Part shown: one piece after another, positions 52,930 through 64,000 of the stretch
Layout of the letters: every line of letters starts with the position of its first letter
How positions within the stretch are numbered: the first letter of the stretch is position 1
DNA from: Blastocladiella emersonii ATCC 22665
Taxonomy: Eukaryota > Blastocladiomycota > Blastocladiomycetes > Blastocladiales > Blastocladiaceae
Reading direction: 5' to 3'
Assembly (NCBI GenBank): GCA_025594325.1
Contig: JANHCV010000005.1
Coordinates: forward strand, 1,391,501 to 1,455,500
Length of the DNA stretch: 64,000 nt
The notes under the pieces: model-generated
What the model saw: the letters and a program-made list of their open reading frames with translations, nothing else
What the model was told of the DNA's origin: nothing
The model's database searches: none
Position numbers and translations under genes: made by a program

Positions 52930-55180
52930 GGTCCTGGCCACATCTCGTCTGCATCCCGAGCGTCGCGTCCTCGGTCGTACTCGGCAACTGCGCGTCCGGT
53001 ACGCCAAGTGCACGCGCCGGATGTCTGCTGACACGACGCGTTTCCGTCCAGACGGCGACGGCTCAAGGAGATCCTGGGCATGGCCGGCCGAGCCCACGAC
53101 TGCCTGCAGCTGAACTCATCAACCTCGCGTCCGGTACCACGTCAGCCCGGTGCGTGTTCCTGTCCGTGGCGCTCTCTCCGCGCATGCGTCGCCTCGCGTT
53201 GTGCTCGCCGAGTGAACCCCACGCCAAGATGCAGGTCAAGCTCGACGCGGATCGCGTATCAACGGCGAGCGGTTCGGTACGCGGGTGCTCGAGCCACATT
53301 GCGCGGCTTGCACTGACATGAGCGTCGGTTCCCGTGTAGCAGCGACTTCAAACCCCCCTCTCGGCCGCGCCGATGGCGGCTGTTCCGTTACGTCCATGTG
53401 CCGCTCACGTCTTGCCTGTACTCTTCTTCGCAACAACCTCGCTTCCCGACTTGACCTCACTGCACGGTGGTACGTGTCCATGGCCTCGTCGCGACTGCCA
53501 TTCCCGCTCACGACCATCCGTCCGTTTGATATAGCCGCCGCGTGGCTACGCGCGCGCGAGGTCAAGGCCCGAGTCGTTCCGCTACGCTGCTACGATGCGT
53601 CAAGGCGACCGTGCTCACGGTCGGCGTACGGTATCCAGCTCGAGCCTGCGGCACGAGTGCAAGATAGCGGCGTACATTGCCTGGAATGGGACGTGTCGTT
53701 TCGTCGCTCGCCGCGGAACATGACTGATCATCACTCACATCTTGATGCTTCCTTTCACCAGACCGTTGTCGTGTCTCCCAATCCAACAGCTGGCGCTCCT
53801 CCGCGGCAACACACGGTGAACGAGTAACCGTACGCACGCGCTCAAGGTCGGCATCGGCGCGGGCCAGAGTGCGCACGAGAAGGTCGGCGCTCGCTCGAGA
53901 ACTCGCTGCTGATCGAGATCGAGATCGAGGTCGAGGGCGCGACCATGGCCGTGCCTTGGGTCGCTAGCCGCGGGCCGATTGGCGAGCGACCGTGGGCAGC
54001 TCAAGCTGGCCGTCACCGTCTCCTAGGTCGAGCTCACGCGCCGGGCACAATCTGAGCGCGAGTGGCTGGCGGCTAACGTGCGGTACGCGGGGATTCCGTC
54101 GCCATCCGCAGACTCATGACGCGTCGCTCGAATCTAGGGCGAGGTCGACGCCACGACTACCGCCACAAGAGGCGCCGCTGGGCCTCGCTCCTTCGACAAC
54201 CGCCAGCGAGCAGCAGCAGTGGGGCAGCCTGCAGGACTCGGACTCGAGCCAGCGACACTCGCACCGTGGCCCTGTCTGTCAAGCACGTCCGGCCGAGTCG
54301 CGACGCGAGCCACCTTCAGTCAGCGGCGAGCGACGAGGGCGCAGGTCATCGTCGACCTGGGACGTGTCATTCCTCTGGATCCTTCACCCGCACACACGGA
54401 TCATCACTCATCGCTGCTCTGCGCTCTAGAAGCCCGCTTCGTGCTTCGCCCGAGTACTTTCGACAGCTGGACAGCTCTCGGACCTTTGCGGGCACGTCAT
54501 GACCATCACCTGCGCCCGCCTCGCGTTACCCTCTTACCGGCCCTCCACGTCGATTCAGTTCAATCACTCGTTGCCGTGGCCGGGCTCGCCGCCGCCGCAC
54601 GGACGGGTGGGCGGTGGCAATACCACGGGGGTACGCTGCAGATTGATCACCCCGTCGCGGGAAATGACGCATCGCTCGGGTGTAGGGAGTGCACGATCCA
54701 CGGCAGCAACGAGCCGCTCGACACTGGGCTTCCGAACGGCGGCGAACCTGGTACGCCGCGCCTTCCTCCTCTGATCAAGCCCTCGCCCAAAACCGTAACC
54801 GCTGACATTCGTTCCCGGTCACTGACAGATGCTACGGTTCATCGCTCGGCCCGATCTGGTCGAACGCGCGCATCGCCGTGCTGACGCGAGGCCTCTGCAG
54901 AGTATCGCGCATTGAGCGCTCGCAACCAGCGTGCCTCGTACACAGCCTTGCCGTCCCCATCTCCGAGTAACCTATACGCCGAACGAGAAGGTCAAGGCTC
55001 AACGAGTACCACGAATCAACAGCAGCTCGGTACGCGTGGCCAAAAGTATCGCGCGACGTGTACTGACTCGCGCGACTGACTGCATCCGTGTAGCTCAATC
55101 GACCGGCCATCGGGCTTCTTCTTTCCTCGCTCGACTCGTACAGCATGCCGCTCGACCTTGCCAGAGCGAGCACTCGAGAC
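52930..55180 (+). repeat. Tandem decayed unit, copy 1
   Basis: Landmarks shared with copy 3, in order: CCGGTACGCCAA (52998), ATGCAGGTCAAGCTC (53229), GTGTCCATGGCCTC (53477), GGGACGTGTCG (53688), a GATCATCACTCACAT block (53727), CTCAAGGTCGGC (53845), GCAGCTCAAGCTGGCC (about 53997), GACGCGTCGCTCGAATCTAG (54118), GGGACGTGTCATTC (54359), GGTACGCT..GACGCATCGCTCG..TAG (about 54630-54686), ACGATCCACGGCAGCAACGA (about 54701) and CATCCGTGTAGCTC (55083). Many landmarks look like intron ends (GTACG.., ..TAG), so the unit seems to be a degenerate multi-exon gene. The product is not recognised. Confidence 0.55.
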
Positions 55181-55189
55181 GGCGACATC

Positions 55190-56330
55190 CATCACCTGGC
55201 ATGGGACGTGTCGTTCACCTTGTCGCTTGGTCGCCACAGTACGTCACAACACTGCTGAATGACCGATCACTCACATTTTGCTCGTGGGTGTAGCTCGTCT
55301 ACTTCCTCACCGTAACCTCGTCGCATCTCTCGATCCATCTGCAGCTACCTCCATGGGCGACACTCGGGGACACTCGACGACCGAGAGCCAGGACGCGCGC
55401 GCGCTCAAGGGCGGCAGCATCGGTGCGGGCGAGTTCGATCGCGCTCAAGAACTCGCTGGTCCAGATCCAGCAGGACGCGACCATGGCCATGATCATGGCC
55501 ATCGTGGCTTGGGCCGCAGACCGCACGGCGAGCAGTAGCAGCTCAAGCTGGCCACCATCAACTCCGAGATCACGCTGACGCGCAGTGGGCAAGCCGGCCA
55601 GGCCGTCAAGCGACTCTGGCCATGACGCGACGTGATCCAGGCCGAGTCGGGGGTGGCGGCGGGCCGCGGGCGGCGGGCGGCGCAGGCCGTCGTCAACCTG
55701 GGACGTGTCATCGCGCTGGATCCCTCACTCGCGCGGACACGGACGATCGCTCACGCGACTCGCTCGCTCGATCACCGCGCTGCTCTAGAAACCCACCGTG
55801 TGTCTCGACCGCATTGTATCAACAACTCGACCATTCTCGAAGTTTGAATGATCGTCGTCTCGGCCGTGGCCATCGCGTGCGTTCGCGTCGTGATCCTGCC
55901 CCGGCCAGCGCTCCTCCACGTCAATCCAGGGCAACGTCGCACCGCCGCTGCAGCAGCAAGGCCCATCCGGGTCTGGCGGTGGTAGCGGTACTACAACGAA
56001 GGTATGCTACGGATCGACTACCGCGTCACGGGAAATGACGCGTTGCTCGGTTCTAGTAGACAGCCAGCTCGCCATGTACACGGCCTCGGGCGGCGGTGTT
56101 CCTGCTCCACGGTTTCCGCAGCCCCTGTGCGTGTCTCGACAACAACGACTACCTCACGCTCGTCCGCCCGCCAAATGATCTCCTCCTTGCTGACAAGGTC
56201 GACCTCGACGTGGGCCGCGTCTCCAGTAGCAACTAGCTCGGGTTCCGGTACGTGTGGCGTGGTCTCGACCATCACACGACTCGCACTAATACGCGACCGC
56301 ATCCGTGTAGCTAAGTCGACCAACTCGACG
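55190..56330 (+). repeat. Tandem decayed unit, copy 2 (shortened)
   Basis: Carries GGGACGTGTCG (55197), CGATCACTCACATTTTGCTC (about 55264), CTCAAGGGCGGC (55408), GCAGCTCAAGCTGGCC (55530), GGGACGTGTCATCGC (55701), CTCTAGAAACCC (55786), GGTATGCT..GACGCGTTGCTCGG..TAG (about 56001-56057) and CATCCGTGTAGCT (56291). It lacks the first landmarks (ATGCAGGTCAAG, GTGTCCATGGCC) and the ACGATCCACG block, so it is internally deleted relative to copies 1 and 3. Confidence 0.5.
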
Positions 56331-56334
56331 CGAC

Positions 56335-59290
56335 TCATCTCGTTCCTTGCGTCCTCGGTCACGTTTGGCGGCGCCTTTGCTACTTCCGGTACGCCAAAGG
56401 CACGCTTCCTGGCGTCTGCTGACGCTAATCGCATCGTTACAGACCACCTAAAACAACATCAAGAAGACTTTCGGCGGCTCCACCTCCTCGAGTTGGAACG
56501 GTACGTGTCCTGTTCTCACTCGCGGCGCTCTCATCGAAAAGGCGTCGCTTTGCGCTCGTCATCCAGCTGTCCAGTTTGTTTCGCGTTACGGCCTCAAGTT
56601 CTCGACGGACCGTTTGCACGTCCGGCTCCCGAGTCCGGCCAGCCATGTCGCTCGATGGCGACGACGACGCGAACACGCGCTCGCCGAGGCGATCCGGGTG
56701 CTGAGATGCAGGTCAAGCTCAACGCGGATCGCGTAGATCCCGGTACAGCAGCAGCAGCTTGGTGACGGTGCGCGCGTGTTCACAAAAGATCCGTCGCTCG
56801 GCTCAATACTGACCTGGGTCGACGGCTTCCGCGTAGCAGCAACGACATCAAGCTCGCACTCGGGCGTGCTGGCCGCGGCGTCGGCCGGCTGTTCCGCGAC
56901 CATCAACTGCTCCTCGTGTTTCTCGCCCAGTTCTCGCAGCAAGGTCGCTTCCTCCAGACATTTACTTCAAGCATGGCGGCGGCGGCGCTACGTGTCCATG
57001 GCCTCTTCGTGGTCGCCATGCCCTCATCGCTCACTCACGACGACCGACCGTGTAGTCGACAGTGCGCGGCTGCTCGCGGAGGTTGTGCGCGCAAGTTCGA
57101 GGGACCGAATCGCTCGACTACTACGGCAGCACGCTACAACGACGCCTCAAGTCGGCCGCGCTCGACGCTCACGTTCAACGTACGGCATGACGCTCGACGC
57201 CCGACTGACCGCGCAGCAGCGCAGCGCGAGTTCAGGACGGCGGGCGGCGTACATTGCCCTGCATGGATGGTACATGTCGTCGTCGTTTCGCGTCAGTGGG
57301 CCACGGAACTATCACCGGTGATCACTCACATCTTGCTGTCGCTGCTGCACTTCACCAGATCATCGCCGTGTCCCGCGCTCGAGGCGCTGGCGCTTCACGG
57401 CGACACAACACTCGACCGAGAGCCAGCACGCGCGCGTTCAAGGGCGGCATCATCGGGCGTGGGCCAGCTTGCGCTCATTGAGAAACTCGACACGCACACA
57501 CACTGGTTCGAGGAATTGCTCGCTGATCGAGATCCGGCGCGCGGCCATGGCGATGGTCATGGTCACGATGATGACTCGCTCGGGCCGCGGGTCGTCCACG
57601 AGGGAGCAGCAGTCCAAGCTGGCCATCGTCGTTTTCCCCCAAGACCACGCGCACCGAATTCAAGCCGACCAAGCGTTAGCTTACGCTACGCGCAAGGTGC
57701 TCGCTGCCACCCACAGAATCGTGACTGAAGCGTCGCTCGAAGCTAGGGCGAGTAAGACTCTACGACTTCGCAACCGACTGACACTACACGCGCCGCCGGG
57801 TCGGGGTCGGGCCGGGCCTCACGTACTCGTCGCCCTCGTCGAAGCTCAACTTCCCCCTCTGCGACGACTTCAAGCGGCAGGGCGCCTCGATGTCAGTCGC
57901 TCCAGTACCGCGACGCCTGCCGCCATCTCGATCATCGACTGCGGTCCATGGCCAAGCTCACACTCAACACGGTGCTCTCAAAAATTGCGACTCGGCTTCT
58001 GCAACTCGAATTCCGCGATTTCTGCGACAACACCACGCGCGCGTGGTGGTCTTCCCCGTTGGTCAACGACCACCAAGCTCCGGCCAGCCACAACATGACA
58101 CGCCGTGACGCGACGCGAACGACCAGCTCAAGTACGCGCTGCGCTACGGGGTCACAGGTCAACGTCAATCTGGGACGTGTCGCGCTGGATCTCTCGTTCG
58201 TGCGAACATGGCCGATCACTCACACATTGTTCGCTCGCCCTGCGTTCTGCGCTAGAAACCCATCGTGTGTGTGTGGCTCGACCAGGTACTCGCGCGACAG
58301 TCTGACTGGCCACTCTCTCGCGGCGAACGCTTCTGCTCCGTCGCCTCCGTGTCCATGGCCCATCGCGTGCGTCCGCGTCGTGATCCTGCCCTCGCGCCAG
58401 CGCTCCAAGTCGATCCAGGTCAACATCCTCACGCCGCTGATGTTGCCGTGTTCGCGTCCGCCGTCGGCGCGCCAACGGGCGGTGGTACTACTCCAAAGGT
58501 ACGCTACCGATTTCTTGTCGCCGCGTCGTCACGGGAAACTGACGCGTCGTTCGAGTCTAGAGGACGGGATTCCCCCAAACGGAGCACGGCCGGGGCTCTG
58601 TCAGCGCGCGACGGCAGCAGCAGCTACTACGGCACGCACTCGAGCGCGCATCTCGGCCGCATCTCGGCCGCGAGATCAAGGGCTACGACTCGATGATCAT
58701 CCGCAACCTCGGCTTCGTGCAGCAGCGGCCGCGGCCACGGCCACGAACTACGCCATCAAGATGAACGGCGGGATCGACTGCGAGCTCATCACGATCCACG
58801 AGAGACGACGACGACCTACGGCACCAACGAGTCGACCAACACTCAGCAGCACTCGAGCAGCAGACCTGGAACGTGGTGCCTTCTTCCTTCCTCCGATCAC
58901 ACTTGTGCGCGAGTCCGTGATCGCTGACATCTGTTCTCCGCGACCGTTGGTAGTTGGAAGCCGCGCTACCTCTCCTCGCTCACATCGACCCGACTCGTGT
59001 TTGTACGCGCGCGCGTGCCGCGTAACGACAAATCCACCATGCTGTCGCTCGCTCGTCCGCGGCCAGTTGCTTGCCTCGTACACGTACATGGACGGTCTTG
59101 GCTGCCTCTCCACCACAGCTCCGAGTCATGTACGCGTTGACCGAGACGAGGTGAAGCTCAAGGAGAACCGCGGCCGCGGGCGGATCACACAGCAACTCGG
59201 TGATATCGGTACGCGCGGCCGAGACGAGAGCATCCGTACGACGGCTCATGCTGACCGAGCCGCGCGACCACATCACGCCGCGTAGCCTAC
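56335..59290 (+). repeat. Tandem decayed unit, copy 3
   Basis: Starts with CCGGTACGCCAA (56394). It then has ATGCAGGTCAAGCTC (56704), GTGTCCATGGCCTC (56991), GTGATCACTCACATCTTGCT (57319), TTCAAGGGCGGC (57437), GCAGTCCAAGCTGGCC (57606), AGCGTCGCTCGAAGCTAG (57728), GGGACGTGTCGCG (58171), GCTAGAAACCC (58252), GGTACGCT..GACGCGTCGTTCGA..TAG (58499-58560) and ACGATCCACGAG (58791). Coding-like stretches occur (EIKGYDSMIIRNLGFVQQ, MNGGIDCELITIHE) but the family is not recognised. It runs directly into the fatty acid synthase segment. Confidence 0.5.
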
Positions 59291-59495
59291 TCGGCCGTTT
59301 TCGAGTCCTTAATCCTCCGCACGCCTGGACTCGCCTCCATCCTCGACGCCGCTGCCGCGACCAGCGGTGCTGCACGACAACCACGACTCGCTTCCGTGAC
59401 GGTACGCCCCACTCATTCTGCGCGCTGCAGTTGGACTACGGCGGGCTGACGCGTGCGAACTTCGTTCTTCCGAATAGGCGCTGCTCTAGGCGCGC

Positions 59496-62400
59496 ATGCT
59501 CGATCGCATCCTCGATGACACGCACCTGCCCAGGCTCGCCTGCTGGATCGACGCGTCGTACGGCTCGCTGCTCATGAACCTGCAGCTCCGCATCGAGGAA
59601 CGCTTCAAGCCCGCATCGGCCTCCTGGTCGGGCGCCGCCGCCGCCAAGGTCAACTCGATCCTCGACCCGCTCCGCGTCAAGGGCGGCCTGACGGCCGCCG
59701 TCGCCGACTTCTTCGCCGCGTTCCCGCGCGTCCACGCCCAGCTGCTCACGACCGAGGACGTATTCTTCCTGCGCACGGCATTCGCCAGCCCAGTGCGCAA
59801 GCCCGCGCCCTTCATCCCCGTGCTCAACGAGTCGCTCGAGGCCTGGTACAAGAAGGACTCGCTGTGGCAGTCCGAGTTCGTCGAGGCGGTCGTCGGCGAG
59901 GACGCGCAGCGCGTGTGCATCCTGCAGGGCCTCGTCGCCACGCGCCACGCCAACGTCGCCAACCTGCCCGTCAAGCAGATCCTCGACACGGTCCGCGACG
60001 GCCACATCGCCGCGGTCCTCGACCGGTTCTACAACGGCGACCTCGCCGCGGTCCCGCGCCGCGGGTACCTCGCCAACTTTGCCCTCCCCGGCCGCCCGTC
60101 TACCGCCAACGTCCTCGTCTTGGTCTCGGGCCCGAAGCGCGTCTTCGAGCTGCCGACCGACGCCGCCAAGCTCCCCGCGGCCGCGACCTGGCTCGCCACG
60201 CTCGTCGCCGGTAACGGCGCGCCCGACTGGCTCCGCGCGCTCGTCCTCGCCCAGCACGTCGTCCAGGGCCGCATGCTCGCCGACAACTACGTGCCGCGGC
60301 TCCTCGCGCCGCGCGCCGGCATGTCGGTCACGGTGACGCCGACCGAGCTCGCCCTCACGCTGCACGACGCGCGCACCCCCGGGCTCGTGATCCGCCGTGG
60401 GGCGGGTGACGAGATCACCATGACGCTCATGCACGCGTACGACGACCACGCGGCCAGCCTCGACCTCGTGTTCCGGTACTCGCCCGAGACACCGTACGCG
60501 CTGATCCACGAGAAGCTCGACGGCCGCAACGCCCGCGTCAAGGCCTTCTACGCGGCGCTGTGGGCCACCGAGGTGGTCGCTGGCGAGGCGCGCAAGTGCA
60601 CGTCCGCGCACGTCGTCGACCGCGACTCGATCGCCCGGTTCTGCAAGGTGGTCCAAAACGACGCCGAGCAGTTTGTCGACCGCGGCCAGGACCGGCTCGC
60701 AGCGCCGCTCGACTACGCCATCGTCGCCGGGTGGCAGTCCGTCGTGCGGCCGCTCTTCTCGGGCCTCATCGACGGCGACCTGCTCAAGCTCGTCCACCTA
60801 AGCAACTCGTTCAAGGTGCTCGTCCCCGGGCGGCTCGTCTACGCCGGCGACAAGATCGAGACCCAGGCCGAGGTCATCTCCATGACCAACACGCCGACGG
60901 GCAAGAAGATCACGGTCAAGGGCACGCTCGCGCGCGACGGCACCGCCCTCGTCGAGGTCACGTCGGCCTTCTTCGTCCGCGGCGCCTTTGACGACTACCA
61001 CCGCACCTTCGACAACGTCGACGAGGAGCCCATCTCGCTCACGGTGCGCCGCCCGCAGGACCTCGCCGTGCTCGAGGCCAAGGAGTACATCTCCTTCGAC
61101 GCCGCCAGCCGTCTCCGTCGCCGTCGGGTCCACGCTCGTGTTCCGCCTCAAGACCCACGTCGAGTACCAGTCCAGCACCGCCTACGCGTCGCTGCACACG
61201 ACCGGCACCATCGAGATGGTCCACATGCAGCAGAACCTGACCGTCGGCCACGTCATGTTCGCGTGCGACCACCCGCTCGCCGTCCAGACGTCGCCCGTCG
61301 TCGCCATGCTCCAGCGCCTCGGCGGCGTCACCGTCGAGCAGCCGTGCCTGTTCGAGGGCGCGGGCAACGGTGCCGGGTACACGGTGCACACGTCCACGTT
61401 CACCGCGCCTGCCTCCAACACGGCGTACGCGTCGGTCTCGGGCGACTACAACCCGATCCACACCAACCCGCTGCTCGCCGACCTCGCCGGGCTCCCCGAC
61501 ACCATCACCCACGGCATGTGGACGTCGGCCATGACCCGCCGCGTCGTCGAGCTGCAAGCCGCCGAGAACCAGCCGTCGCGCGTGCCCTCGTTCGCCGTCG
61601 ACTTCGTCGACATGTGCGTCCCCAACACGGAGCTCACGACCACGCTGCGCCACGTCGGCACGCAGAACGGCCGCATGATCATTGACGTGACGACGGCGGC
61701 GGCCGCTGACGGCCGCGTCCTCGTCAAGGGGACCGCGCAGGTCGCGCAGGCCACGTCGTGCTTCGTGTTCACGGGCCAGGGCTCGCAGGAGGTCGGCATG
61801 GGCATGGACCTGTACGCGTCGTCGCCCGTTGCCCGCGAGATCTGGGACCGCGCCGACGCCCACTTCAAGCGCGAGTTCGGGTTCTCGATCATCGAGATCG
61901 TCCGCACCAACCCCAAGGCCAAGACGGTCCACTTCGGCGGCAAGCGCGGCCGCGCGATCCGCGCCAACTACATGTCCATGACGTACGACGCCGTCGGCGA
62001 GGACGGCAAGGTCACCACCAAGTCGCTGTTCCCGACCGTCACCGAGGACACCGAGTCGTACACGTTCCACGCGCCCCAGGGCCTCCTGTACGCGACCCAG
62101 TTCACGCAGCCCGCCCTCACGCTCGTCGAGAAGGCCGCCTTCGCCGACATGGAGGCCCACGGTCTCGTCTCGCCCGACTGCCCCTTTGCCGGCCACTCGC
62201 TCGGCGAGTACGCCGCGCTCGCGCTCGGCGAGTACGCGGCGCTCGCGTCGGTCGCCGACGTGCTCCCCGTCGAGTCGCTCGTCGACATTGTCTTCTACCG
62301 CGGCATGACCATGGAGCACGCCGTGGTGCGCGCGGCCAACGGGTCGTCCAACTTCGGCATGTGCGCCGTCAACCTGGCGCGCGTCCACAAGTTCTTCAAG

Positions 62401-64000
62401 GAGAAGGACCTCGAGGACCTCGTCGCGCACGTCCGCGGCGTCACGGGCAGCCTGCTCGAGATCGTCAACTACAACGTCGACGGGTGGCAGTACGTGGTCG
62501 CCGGCGACCTGCAGGGGCTCAACGCCCTGACGCTCGTCCTCAACGCGGTCGCGCGCGGCGTCTTCGACCAGGCCAAGCTCGAGAAGCTCGTGCGCACCGC
62601 CGACTTCAAGAACATGCCGCTGGCGCGCGGCCACGCCACGATCCCGCTCGCCAGTATCGATGTGCCGTTCCACTCGTCGTTCCTGCTCCCCGGCGTCGCG
62701 CCGTTCCGCGAGTACCTCCAGCGCAAGATCAAGCCCGCGTACATCCACGCGCAGCGCCTCGAGGCTCGCTACATCCCGAACCTCACGGCCAAGCCGTTCC
62801 GCGTCACCCGCGAGTACATTGCTGCGGTCGCCGACCAGACCCAGTCGCCCGTCCTCCAGGCGCTGGTGCCCAAGCTCGCGCTCGCGACCCCCGAGGACAA
62901 GCAGGTCGTCGCCCACACGCTGCTCATCGAGCTGCTCGCGTACCAGTTCGCGTCGGCCGTCCGCTGGATCGAGACCCAGGACGTGCTCTTCGCCGAGTAC
63001 AAGGTCGAGCGCATCATCGAGGTCGGACCCTCGTCCACGCTCGTCGGCATGGCCGAGCGCACCCTCAAGCTCAAGTACACGGCCTACGACGACGCACTCA
63101 CCTTCCGCCGCGACAACCTCTCGTAGGCGCGCAACCACCAGTACATTTACTACGAGTTCCAGGACGCGGAGGTCGCGGCTGCTCCCGCCGCCGGCTCGTC
63201 GTCGAGTTCGCCGGCTCCCGCCGCTTGGGCCCCTGCCGCTGCTGCTCCCGTGGCCGCGGCGCCCGCCGCCGCCGGTGGTCAGGCCGAGAACGTGCCCGAG
63301 GTGCCGATCGCGTCAACGCTGCTGCTTGGCGCCATCATCGCGCAGAAGCTCAAGAAGCCGCTCGCCGAGCTGCCCATGTCCAAAACCATCAAGGACCTGG
63401 TCGGCGGCAAGTCGACGATGCAGAAAGAGATCCTCGGCGACCTGCAGAAGGAGATCAACACGATCCCCGAGCGCGCCGAGGAGACGCCGCTCGACGAGCT
63501 CGCGGCCCAGATCCCCGCCGCCGGCCTTGGCAAGCACACCACGGCGCTCGTGTCCAAGCTGATCGCCGCCAAGATGCCCGGCGGCTTCACCATGACCATG
63601 GTCAAGGACCACCCCAAGGCCGCGTACGGGCTCGGCCCGCAGCGCGCCGACGGCCTCCTGCTCCTCGGCTGCACCATGGAGCCCGCCAACCGCCTCGACA
63701 ACGAGGACGAGGCCAAGAAGTGGCTCGCGGCCGTCGCCCAGGCGTACGCCCAGATCGCCGGCGTCCAGTACAAGTCGGCCGGCGGGTCCTCGGGCTCGGG
63801 CGCCGCGGCCGCCGCGCCCGCCATGTCCTCGGCCCAGCTCAAGGCCCTGTTCGCGTCGCAGCAGCAGCTGTGGACGTCGCAGCTCAACGCGCTGGCCTCG
63901 GCGCTCGACGTCGACCTGCACGCATCGGCCGGGATCGTCGCGCAGCAGGCGGCGACGCTCGAGTCGCTGCAGTCGCAGCTCGACCTGTGGGTCGCCGAGC
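59496..64000 (+). pseudogene. Fungal fatty acid synthase segment (DH-MPT-ACP), probably non-functional, cut by window edge
   Basis: Homology begins in the stretch after the enoyl reductase of yeast Fas1 (NLQLRIEERFKP, FIPVLNESLEAWYKKDSLWQ). It passes through the dehydratase hot-dog region ([18 protein letters not shown], about 61433-61520) and the malonyl/palmitoyl transferase ([24 protein letters not shown] at 62191). It continues without a break into the alpha part ([20 protein letters not shown]) and the acyl carrier domain (KTIKDLVGGKSTMQKEI, phosphopantetheine Ser codon 63412). The acetyl transferase and reductase are not seen upstream. Lesions: a frame change at about 61096-61120, TAG at 63124-63126 where relatives have Tyr, and a 24-bp duplication at 62200-62247. 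CTCTAG at 59484-59489 may be an intron end. A functional split-type FAS with assembly errors is the alternative. Confidence 0.75.
62200..62247 (+). repeat. 24-bp tandem duplication at the MPT active site
   Basis: CTCGGCGAGTACGCCGCGCTCGCG is followed directly by the same 24 bases with one change. The protein reads GHS then LGEYAALA twice, where yeast and other fungal FAS have one. It adds eight residues right after the nucleophilic serine. Confidence 0.9.

Noticed and set aside
58741-58800. GGIDCELITIHE as a FAS phosphopantetheinyl transferase domain
   Set aside because: The likeness to VGVDVELI is short, following residues do not match, and the sequence belongs to the repeated unit.
61039-63138. 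699-codon frame on the minus strand across the FAS segment
   Set aside because: Antisense shadow of the conserved MPT and DH sequence.

Overview
The window reads as GC-rich nuclear DNA of a fungus. Genes lie on both strands and carry short introns (54-81 bases in the cases resolved). Donors are mostly GTACG-type, there is often a CTGAC/CTAA branch-like site, and most acceptors read TAG. A fungal type I fatty acid synthase segment, a fungalysin (M36) protease, FMC1, a DUF4470-like protein and families of F-box-like and ankyrin-like genes point to fungi. The WDR7-like remnant, the fungalysin and the lineage-specific F-box-like families suggest an early-diverging zoosporic lineage, perhaps Blastocladiomycota. 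That placement is inference, not proof.

Region 1 (1-10.1 kb) is unstable accessory DNA. It holds a decayed F-box-like gene at the left edge and a second F-box-like gene split by a 3,320-bp transposon-like insertion (3040-6359). The insertion has 13-bp terminal inverted repeats, a 3-bp target duplication and GGATCC-rich ends. A 5'-truncated PIF1-type helicase remnant follows, then a small basic protein gene with a decayed partial copy beside it.

Region 2 (10.7-40.2 kb) is mostly conserved housekeeping. In order it carries Argonaute (+), two F-box-like copies (-), a pair of HPD-less J-like proteins (-), prefoldin subunit 4 (-), an ING-family PHD protein (+), SPO11 (-), ATP synthase subunit e (-), a CaMKK/SNF1-activating-type kinase (-), a proline/serine-rich protein with an RVxF-like motif (-), FMC1 (+), the DNA polymerase epsilon catalytic subunit (-, four exons, about 2,308 aa) and a secreted fungalysin (-). 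Convergent neighbours lie only 37-38 bp apart (ING/SPO11, FMC1/POL2).

Region 3 (41-51.2 kb) holds a frameshifted C-terminal fragment of a WDR7-like gene, an orphan gene with a clear TATA box, an F-box-like gene, an F-box/ankyrin-like gene and a two-exon DUF4470-like gene of 1,066 codons.

Region 4 (52.9-64 kb) starts with three degenerate, tandemly arranged copies of an unidentified intron-rich unit. It then runs into a fatty acid synthase segment ordered DH-MPT-ACP and open to the window edge. That segment carries a frameshift, an in-frame TAG and a 24-bp duplication at the MPT catalytic serine, so it is probably a non-functional copy unless these are assembly errors.

The strongest unusual signals are the insertion element, the upstream module shared by F-box-like genes, the tandem decayed block, and the lesions and split architecture of the FAS segment. 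No CRISPR array, rRNA or convincing tRNA was seen.
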